Assembly: GCF_008329715.1 (NCBI RefSeq)
Contig: NZ_VTSR01000011.1
Coordinates: 62,001 to 126,000, forward strand
From: Gimesia chilikensis
Lineage (GTDB): Bacteria > Planctomycetota > Planctomycetia > Planctomycetales > Planctomycetaceae
Direction: 5' to 3'
DNA length: 64,000 nucleotides
The notes under the pieces: generated by a model
What the model was told of the DNA's origin: nothing
Databases searched by the model: none
Seen by the model: the letters and a program-made list of their open reading frames with translations, nothing else
Program-made: the position numbers and the translations under genes
In this document: positions 35,831 through 44,200 of the stretch, one piece after another
Layout of the letters: every line of letters begins with the position of its first letter
Position numbering within the stretch: position 1 is the first letter of the stretch

Positions 35831-38800
35831 ATGTCTGCTTCTTACTGGTTCAACCTGTTACAACGAAATCTGTTCCGTGTATCTCGTCGACAACGACGGC
35901 GCGTGCGACTTCCGAAACACCACCCTGCTATCACACAGTTTTCGCGTCCCCTGTGCGTGACTGAGGAGTTGGAAGATCGTACGCTGCTCACATCTTTTTT
36001 CAGCATAGATGATGTGTCAGCCGCAGAAGGAAGCTCAGGTATAACTGAATTGATCTTTACGGTCTCTCGAACGGGAACGACTGCCGGGGATCTTTTCAGC
36101 GATGCTTCTATTTCCTTCCAGACAGAAGACGGATCAGCTACTTTGGCTAACAATGATTATCTGGAACAATCCGGGATACTCTATTTTTCTGCAGATACCG
36201 AAGCGACCTTACAGACACAGACAATAACAGTTCAGTTAAGTGGCGACAGTTTTACGGAGGGAAATGAAACTTTACACGTAGTCCTCTTCGACAACAGTAG
36301 TGGAACTACCATCTCTGAGACCACAGGCACTGGTACGATCTTAAATGACGATAGCAATTCAATCAGTATCAATAATGCCACTGCACCCGAGAATCATACA
36401 ATCAGTTTCGAAGTCTCCCTTGCAGAAGCAGCAGGAACCGACATCAGCTTTCTAGTCAACACGATCACAGATACAGCAGATAACAATGATTACACTTTTC
36501 TGTCAAACAAAAAGATCACCCTGCGTGCAGGTGAAGTATCAACTCGAGTTTCAATCCACATTCATGATGACGAAATAAGCGAACAAGACGAACAGTTCTT
36601 ACTGGTTCTCAGCCAGATACAGATTCATAACGCTTTAGTGCCCGAGAATATTACCTTCCTGAACGATACGGGGGTAGGAACGATCGTTAATGACGATGGA
36701 TTGCCTGGTTCGGTATTCAGTATTACAAGCGAGAAGGTCATTGAAGGGGATTTACATTTCCATGAGCTATTAAGATTTACTATTACTCGTTCCGGTGGTA
36801 CAGCCGGTGATTTAAATTTTGAGACCTCAGTCGATTTTGAAACGATTAATGGAACAGCAGAAGCAGGTGAAGATTACCAGTCTGTTTCGAAAACAGTTAC
36901 TTTTGCAGCCAGCCCGTCTGCTACAACTCAGACCAGTTATGTCAATGTTTATGTCGATGGCGACTTCCAGAACGAGGATACCGAAACAGTCATAGGTCGC
37001 TTGAGTAATCCTTCTGATGGAAGCTATTTTAAGGGTCAGGCAGCGGCACTGGAGACAACCGGTTACATTACGAATGATGACTCTGACTTTGTGTTCCAGG
37101 AACGTTTTTCAGCTGATCCGTCCTATGCGAATCATTCGGGCGATAGATTCGGGCATTCGGTTGCAATAGATGGTGATATTCTGGTAGTCAGTGCCCCTGG
37201 TAACAGCCTGGATGGGCTTCAGTCAGGGATAGCCTATGTTTATCAGAGAAACAACCAGGGAACAACACTCGACCAGACAGATGATACCTGGGATTTTCAG
37301 ACGATCTTACAACCTCCCATTCCCGAGGCAGAATCCTGGTTCGCTGGTTCCATTGCCATCTATGGAAATACCATCGTCGTTAGTGCGCAGAATGATGGTA
37401 CGGGGGCCATCTATATATTCACTCGCTCCGGTGACGACTGGAAAACCGATCCCCCTGTTGTCAGAAGGTTGCAGGTTGCAGGACTGTATGCCCTGGCCCG
37501 TTTCGGGACTTCTGTTGATATCTATGAAAACACGATCGTAGTAGGTGCCCGATTTGATACGACCAGCGGTACCCGTAGCGGAGCCGTATATATTTTTGAG
37601 AAAGAAGGCAATGACTGGTCCTCTACATCTCAACGCATACTGCTACCAGATAACCCCATGTATGATGATTTCTATGGCAGTTCAGTTGCCATTCACAGCG
37701 ATCTGATAGTTGTTGGCTCCGTATACGATGATGATAAAGGGTACAACAGTGGTTCAGCCTACGTTTATTCGAAAATCGGTGAGAACTGGACAAGCGAGGC
37801 ACCTACCACAGCCAAACTGACAGCCTCTGATGGTATGGCGAGAGACAACTTTGGCTTTTCTGTTGACACTAACGGGACGGATGTCATTGTCGGGTCATAC
37901 TTTGGGTATGACAAAGACCTAAACAACAATGGATCGTTATATTTATTTTCAAAAAATGGATCTGACTGGAATACTGAAGCACCTGTAGAGCTTAAGTTAA
38001 CAGGCACTACAGCAGATCCTTTGGGGCGGACCGCTGCTTTGAGTTCCAACCTATTGGTTGTTGAAACTCGGTCGGGTAAGGCTCATATTTTTACCAGATC
38101 GGGTTCCGGATGGATATTCGATCCAAACTACGAAACGGTTCTGACACATGATGGGGATGTATCATCTTCCCTTGGACCGAAAGGAATAGGAGTCGCTATT
38201 TCAGGCAATACGGTCGTCTTTGGAGCGTCGAATCTTAGCACAGATGGAAGTCATTCAGGGCTGGTTTACACTTATGATCAGAGCCCCGATGATCAATGGA
38301 TTAATAAAAATGAAATCATTCCCAACGCGCCATCGACTATCCATAATGGTCTTGACAATTTTGGCCAGTCCATTGCCGTCAGTGATGACTATCTGGTAAT
38401 CGGCGCACCTGCGACAGATTCGCATCTCGCCCCTACAGGAGTTGTTTACATCTATTCCAGAAATGATGGTGGCACTCCCGATTTCAATGACGATGATACC
38501 TGGGAGTATGAAACTTCTCTGATTGACCCTGCCCCCGAAGCTAACAGGGACTTTGGAACCTCGGTTCAAATTGAGGGGACAACAATTATCATCGAGGCAT
38601 CCCCCACAGAATTTCCATTTGAAACAGAAATCTATATCTATACTCGGAATGGATCGGACTGGAAGACAATTCCCCCTACAGTAACCCCCCTACTTGAAAC
38701 TGTGGGGCGCACATTGTTCAATGAGACTTCAATTGCTTTCCAGAACGACACAATCGTGGTTGGTAATCCGAGTGGGCTTGTCAATGACATCTCGACGGTA

Positions 38801-40816
38801 GGAGTCGTCTATGTCTACGAAAAATATGGGAGTGACTGGTCCACCTTACCACCCACTGAATCAGTACTATTCGCATCAGATGGTGAATTTTTTGATCATT
38901 TTGGAGTCGACGTCGATATAGACGGTGATCTGATTGTTGCCGGGGCTGAATACAATCAGGATCGAGGTGCCGCCTACCTCTTCCAAAAGGGAAATAATGG
39001 ATGGGGTTCTGCTTCACAAGTCAAATTAACGGCTTCGGATCTCAAATTAGGTAGCAGGTTTGGATCCTCTGTTGCTGTAGAGAATGAGACTGTGATTGCT
39101 TCTGCAGCAACTGTAGGTGACCGTAATTCTGGTGCGATTTATATCTTTGATGGATCAGAAGGCTGGGATGATCCCCTTGAAACCATCATCTCTCCTGCAA
39201 CAGATCCCCGTACATATTACTTCGGAAAGGACATCGATTTAAATGGACATCTCCTGGTTGTAAATGGAGATACGTCTATTCCCGGTACCAGTATCTCCAA
39301 TGGAGCCGTCTATATTTATGATGGTTCGGATGGATGGGAGAATGTTAAAGAAACCATACTGCCTCAATCAACCCAATCCGATACTTATCATCGAGGCTTT
39401 GGTCACTCTGCCGTAGCAATCCTCCAGAACCAGTTATTCATCGCTGCCCTGCATTATAATAGTCCAGAGATAAGTCATGTTTATCATTATCAAACGATAT
39501 CTTCCGCAGAGTTACATGTACGCGTTGTAGATTCTCCCTCTATTCCTCAGCCGGGTGACTTTTCGAGTTCGCTTCCCGCAAACCAAATTGTACTCAACGA
39601 ATGGTCGTCGTTCTGGGTTGAAATCTGGGTCAGTTTAAATAATACGAAGAGCAATGCTATCCAATCTGTCGACTTTGACTTTTATTACAGAAGATATTGG
39701 AGTGTTACCGATTGGACGTCTGTCAGCGAAGTTGAATTTGGCGATAGTTTCAGCGAAAACCAAACCAGTACAATCGATGACCAATTTGGTGTCATCAGAA
39801 ATTTTCATGCAGAGACATCTGAGGACTTTGTCGGAAGTGAAGACTATATCTTGTTTGCGAGAGTCAAATTTGAGTCACGGGAATCCGACCGTATCGATTT
39901 AGACTTATCCAGCAGGAGTATTGGTCCTTCTAGTCTGAATTTTTCTTTTGGCAACCCTCAAGTGACCCTCTTTAACGAGACGATAGATCTGACTAAACCA
40001 GGAGCAGTCTCTCATACAAAGATCTACGCTAATCCCTACGATCTCAACGATGATGATGTCATCAACTACCGGGATTTATTGCTGTTTGCCAGCGTGTATA
40101 ATTCGATTCCCAGTCAGTCTGATTCGGACTATGCCTGGTTTGCTGACTTGAATCAGGATGATCGGGTCAACTTCCGGGATCTGCTGCTGTTTGCTTCCAA
40201 TTATGGGAAGTCGAAAGCCAATGGATCCGTTGTTACCTACCCCTCCAACTTCCCGGATGCCTGGAATCAGTTTCTGGTGGCTGATACGTCGAGTGCACCG
40301 CAGCAGACGGCGACTCCACTGTCACAAACAGTCGCGACCAAGTCCTTCTCTCGGATTGTCGATCAGGTGAGTAGCAGTCTTTCTGAAGAGCAGAATGTCA
40401 TGCTGGAAGCCACGACTGTGCAAGTAGTCGATCTGGAAGGGGATGCGCTGGGCCGGGTCGCAGGCGGGACGATTTATATCGATGTGAATGCAGCGGGGTA
40501 CGGCTGGTATCTGGAGGGGAGTCCTGCTGCCGATTTTAACTTCGTGCATGACAGCGATCTGAGCCTTATCGCGTTGCCGGGCAGTGACGCGGACGGCCGT
40601 TTCGATCTGCAGACTGTACTCTTCCACGAACTGGGGCATCTACTGGGTTACGCACACTCAGAAGACGGAGTGATGCAGGACACACTCGCTCCCGGTACCC
40701 GCCTGCTGCCCGACTGGGAACTCAATTTCGAATTCGACCCGGGGCTCTCCCTCGAGGATACCGATGATTTTTTCCTCGACATTCAGGACGAAACGGAACT
40801 GATGCCGTTTAAGTAA
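35831..40816 (+). CDS. paralogous secreted Calx-beta/FG-GAP/cohesin-like/dockerin-like protein with metalloprotease motif
   Basis: The 1,661-aa product has the same plan as the giant gene before it but is less than half as long. A basic N-terminus leads to ELEDRTLLT at residues 46-54, exactly the same position. Three Calx-beta domains follow (to ~415), then 14 FG-GAP-like repeats forming two likely propellers (~430-1220), the cohesin-like domain (~1225-1395), the two EF hands of the dockerin-like domain, and the zinc motif HELGHLLGYAH from His1599 with a VM Met-turn. The third propeller and the whole Calx-beta array of the larger protein are missing. The ATG at 35831 lies 36 bp after the larger gene's stop, so the two are probably co-transcribed. 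The N-terminal arrangement suggests export and surface or matrix location. Confidence 0.9.
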   Translation: MSASYWFNLLQRNLFRVSRRQRRRVRLPKHHPAITQFSRPLCVTEELEDRTLLTSFFSIDDVSAAEGSSGITELIFTVSRTGTTAGDLFSDASISFQTEDGSATLANNDYLEQSGILYFSADTEATLQTQTITVQLSGDSFTEGNETLHVVLFDNSSGTTISETTGTGTILNDDSNSISINNATAPENHTISFEVSLAEAAGTDISFLVNTITDTADNNDYTFLSNKKITLRAGEVSTRVSIHIHDDEISEQDEQFLLVLSQIQIHNALVPENITFLNDTGVGTIVNDDGLPGSVFSITSEKVIEGDLHFHELLRFTITRSGGTAGDLNFETSVDFETINGTAEAGEDYQSVSKTVTFAASPSATTQTSYVNVYVDGDFQNEDTETVIGRLSNPSDGSYFKGQAAALETTGYITNDDSDFVFQERFSADPSYANHSGDRFGHSVAIDGDILVVSAPGNSLDGLQSGIAYVYQRNNQGTTLDQTDDTWDFQTILQPPIPEAESWFAGSIAIYGNTIVVSAQNDGTGAIYIFTRSGDDWKTDPPVVRRLQVAGLYALARFGTSVDIYENTIVVGARFDTTSGTRSGAVYIFEKEGNDWSSTSQRILLPDNPMYDDFYGSSVAIHSDLIVVGSVYDDDKGYNSGSAYVYSKIGENWTSEAPTTAKLTASDGMARDNFGFSVDTNGTDVIVGSYFGYDKDLNNNGSLYLFSKNGSDWNTEAPVELKLTGTTADPLGRTAALSSNLLVVETRSGKAHIFTRSGSGWIFDPNYETVLTHDGDVSSSLGPKGIGVAISGNTVVFGASNLSTDGSHSGLVYTYDQSPDDQWINKNEIIPNAPSTIHNGLDNFGQSIAVSDDYLVIGAPATDSHLAPTGVVYIYSRNDGGTPDFNDDDTWEYETSLIDPAPEANRDFGTSVQIEGTTIIIEASPTEFPFETEIYIYTRNGSDWKTIPPTVTPLLETVGRTLFNETSIAFQNDTIVVGNPSGLVNDISTVGVVYVYEKYGSDWSTLPPTESVLFASDGEFFDHFGVDVDIDGDLIVAGAEYNQDRGAAYLFQKGNNGWGSASQVKLTASDLKLGSRFGSSVAVENETVIASAATVGDRNSGAIYIFDGSEGWDDPLETIISPATDPRTYYFGKDIDLNGHLLVVNGDTSIPGTSISNGAVYIYDGSDGWENVKETILPQSTQSDTYHRGFGHSAVAILQNQLFIAALHYNSPEISHVYHYQTISSAELHVRVVDSPSIPQPGDFSSSLPANQIVLNEWSSFWVEIWVSLNNTKSNAIQSVDFDFYYRRYWSVTDWTSVSEVEFGDSFSENQTSTIDDQFGVIRNFHAETSEDFVGSEDYILFARVKFESRESDRIDLDLSSRSIGPSSLNFSFGNPQVTLFNETIDLTKPGAVSHTKIYANPYDLNDDDVINYRDLLLFASVYNSIPSQSDSDYAWFADLNQDDRVNFRDLLLFASNYGKSKANGSVVTYPSNFPDAWNQFLVADTSSAPQQTATPLSQTVATKSFSRIVDQVSSSLSEEQNVMLEATTVQVVDLEGDALGRVAGGTIYIDVNAAGYGWYLEGSPAADFNFVHDSDLSLIALPGSDADGRFDLQTVLFHELGHLLGYAHSEDGVMQDTLAPGTRLLPDWELNFEFDPGLSLEDTDDFFLDIQDETELMPFK
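37120..39500 (+). repeat. 14 FG-GAP-like repeats forming two seven-bladed propellers
   Basis: The repeats have the same FGxSVAIDGDxIVVGA pattern as in the larger paralogue. The DDTWDFQT and DDTWEYET signatures near 37285 and 38495 mark the first blade of each group of seven. Confidence 0.75.
40021..40813 (+). repeat. dockerin-like/metalloprotease tail, copy 2
   Basis: This is the counterpart of 35002-35794, in the same orientation, and nearly identical over its last ~700 bp. Differences are mostly single bases. The gene ends one codon later than copy 1. Confidence 0.85.
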
Positions 40817-40836
40817 ACGGAGCTGTCGACAGCCGA

Positions 40837-41235
40837 CTAGAGGGCTGTGAGTTCTTCGAGCAGGTTGATCTGAATCGACGGACAAATATTGATCCGCAGA
40901 CAGTTCTCGCTTTCTTCTGTGAACTGGATGGAACTGACGGGGAGTTGTTTGTCCGGTGTCTGACTGAGCACCACATTTTTACCCCGCAAGGGAAAGTAAT
41001 GATCTTCTAAGCCATCCTCTTCGAGCGTCATAAAGATCAACACGCCGTTTTTAATTTTGGCCCCTTGCACGCGCGTGAACAGCAGGGAGGATTTTCCAGG
41101 AGGGCGATCTGATATCTCGTTTCGCTGCTCTGTAGGAAGGGCGGTTCTGGCATCGGTGGGTTCCGCCAGAAACAGCACCGACAGGCTGAACAGAATCACG
41201 AAGATCGACGAGACGGTTGTGAGCAGATCTTTCAT
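40837..41235 (-). CDS. small exported protein of unknown function
   Basis: The 132-aa protein has an N-terminal signal peptide or anchor (about residues 7-24, SSIFVILFSLSVLFLAEP). The rest is a compact soluble part with TRVQGAKIKNGVLIFMTLEE and INICPSIQINLLEELTAL. No family is recognised. Its ATG overlaps the stop of the Ser/Thr kinase gene by 4 bp (41232-41235), so translation is probably coupled and the product is likely to work with the kinase, for example as an extracytoplasmic partner. It ends 20 bp from the convergent giant exoprotein gene. Confidence 0.7.
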   Translation of the reverse strand: MKDLLTTVSSIFVILFSLSVLFLAEPTDARTALPTEQRNEISDRPPGKSSLLFTRVQGAKIKNGVLIFMTLEEDGLEDHYFPLRGKNVVLSQTPDKQLPVSSIQFTEESENCLRINICPSIQINLLEELTAL

Positions 41236-44200
41236 TTCACTCCCCCTCCCACAGGCTCGCTGCTTTTTTCAGTCGTTTGTGACTTTGCCTGTTGTCGCTG
41301 CTGAAATTCGGGGTCAACGAGCCGCCAGGTTTTCTCTGACTGGCCCGGAACGATCAGCTGTTTCCAGTCAGGCTGCTTGATATCGGAGAAAATATCTTCC
41401 AGTGACTTTAACTGGCTGCTGGACGGCTTATCCAACTCGATGACATTTCCGAAGATCTTAAGGAGAGTTGTTTCCGGAACATCGGGCTTGCCGTCTGCGA
41501 ATGCTTGTAACAGTTCCTGGACTACTTTTGCCTGCTGCGCTGAAAAATCGAATTCCATACCGACGCCCTGCTTGGGATTCGGCCAGTGGAAGTAGAAGTG
41601 CTCGTCAGCGGCCCAGTCACGATGATTCGCGGCCAGCTTTTTGAAGTCGTAGTGCAGCGTTTTCTCGACCGATTGATCAGTGTTCACATTCACCTCTGAG
41701 TCAACATAGCGTGCAGACCGTCCATTGGTGGCCCAGCCGACGAGTTGCGTGCTGACCGTGACAGCGTACTCACCTGGCGTTACTTCGAAGGTACTCGCGC
41801 CGCGTTGCACGCGTTTCATAATCCGCGTGCCGGAATCGGCCTTGAGTGGGGCCAGATCGATACTCATACCCGGGTCTTTGCCAAAGAGGACGACCGTTTT
41901 GTACGGAGTTCGCGCGGCACGTGGCTTTGGCGCCTGGACTGGTTGTTGAAAGAGTGAGGACTGAGTTCCCGATTTATGTCCGGGAAACGCCTGCTGTTGA
42001 GACTGGGTGCGATTGTTTTCGAATGTGCCTCCGCCGAACGGGTTTGTGACTCTGCTACCGAATCCTCCACCCAAGCCACCACCGCCCATCGACTGAACAG
42101 GCTGGTTCAACTGCTGTTCTATCAGCCGCCAGGTCCCTGTGGTCTTGCCGGGAATGATCAGCGAATTCCAGGCGGGGTGCTGTCCGTTGTTGAAGATCGC
42201 TGCCAGCGTCTTAGGCGGTTCCGACTTATTGTTCTCCGCGGCGACCTTCAGCAGAGCCGACTCAGCGACATCCGGTTTCCCGTCTGCGTAGGCCTGTAAC
42301 AGTTGCTGCACGACCAGGGCCTGGGGTAGAGAGAGCGTATAGATCTTGAGACTGTAGCGGTTCGTTTTCGCCCAGTGAAACTTGAAGAGCCCTCCTCGGG
42401 ACCAGTCGGGGTGGTTTTCGGCCAGTTTCCTGTAATCCGGCTTGATTGTGACCGAGACGATTTCGCCCGGTTTGACTTCGACTTCTTTAAGATCGTACTG
42501 GGGTGTACTGTATTCCCCTTCCCAGCCCGCCAGCGTGCTAGCGACCCGGATCGTATATTTGCCTGCGGGCACTTCATGTGTCATGGGCTCCAGGGTGAAG
42601 AACCGTTCGGCAAAGCCGAGAGGCCCTGGAGATCTGAACTCACCAGACATGCCCATGCCCGACATATCCCCACCGCCCATCTCCATACCGCCCATCCCCA
42701 TACCTGCCGCGTCCGATGAATATATGGTAAAGATACCGGCGCGAAGAAACGGTGTCTGCCCGCTGATGAGAATGGCTCCCGGGCCGCGGGGCTCTGGTGC
42801 TGCTGGTGTCGGTTTCTGTAAATTGCGCGTCATCGCGAGAATCTGACTTGTCAGGTCAACCAGTAAGGGTTCTCCCGGCTGTTTGTCGATCTTTTTCTTG
42901 AATTTGACGAGTTGTCCCGAGGCGGTGAAACTGACTTTAATATATTGCACGCCCGGTTCCACAATCAGTTCATAAGGCCAGGATTGAACCTGATAATAGC
43001 GGTCGGCTTCTACAACTACATTGCTGATGGGAGTTGTCCCACTGTATTCTAGAATGACCTTCTCATTAGCCGGATTCCTCAGTGTCGGCAGAAAGAGGCT
43101 GAGCAGCATCAGGCAGGCCACCAGGATCGTCACCCATTCCATGAAGACCCACGGATTCCTTTTCGCTGCGGCAGCTCCTTTACGACGAATAAAGTAAGCA
43201 GCGATGAGCATCACCGAGACCACGAGCAGATTCAGCCCCCAGTTCAAGATAAAGCCCTGTTCGGTCGGATTCAGGTGTCGCCAGATCTGTACCACCAGAA
43301 TCGAGCTTAACAGCAGGAGGCTGCCGACCAGCACGCCGATGATGACCCGCTTATTGGAGCGCCGTTGCTCCTGGACAAACGGGTCACCGTCGGGGGCAGG
43401 CTGTTGCTCAGTTGTTCCTGCCGCACGTGCATCGCGCCGTTTCAGATAGCGGGCAATGTAGAGTAGAATTCCAACCGGACCGGCAAACAGACAGGCCAGC
43501 AGAAACAGACCATCCAGCACTTTTTCCGCACGCGAGTCCGGTTCGACCAGATTCTGTGCCCCACAGATCATGACCAGTAGCCCGACGGGCACAAAAAACA
43601 GGGATGAGACCAGGACCATCTCCGATACACTGTAGGTAAAATGCAGTCCGGTAGAGATGCCAAAGAGCCAGATCAGCAGGGGCAGGACCAGCAGGACGGC
43701 ACCGACGCCGACCACAATCCGGTCGAACTGCGATCCCCGTTTTCCCTGCGAGGTCATGACCGTTTCGGGGATTTCCAACGCATCCTCTGCCGAAAGTCCC
43801 AGTCGTTTTTTGAGGTTCTGATCAAGCCAGAAACCGACGCTGAGGCAGAGTCCTCCCAGCACAGCGAGTACAATTACCGGAACCATCTGCCAGTCCTTGG
43901 AGATCGACATCATTGCAGGAATGAATCCCGTCGCCTCAGCCCAGTTCCAGAGCACCAGCAGCACCCAGATTCCGATCCCCATGATGGTAAACAGCCAGGC
44001 ATCGCGTTGCTGCATCGCATTGAACTGGCCGGGCTCCAGTGACTGGTAAAAACGCCAGAGTTGATAGACGGCGAATCCACTGACACCGATCAGCGCGATC
44101 AGCGAAGCCAGCAGAACCTGGTACATATCGGGTTCCACGTTCAGCAAGGGGACCTTCGTGCGGACCATCAGGGTGAGCACGAATGACAGGAAGAGCGTCA

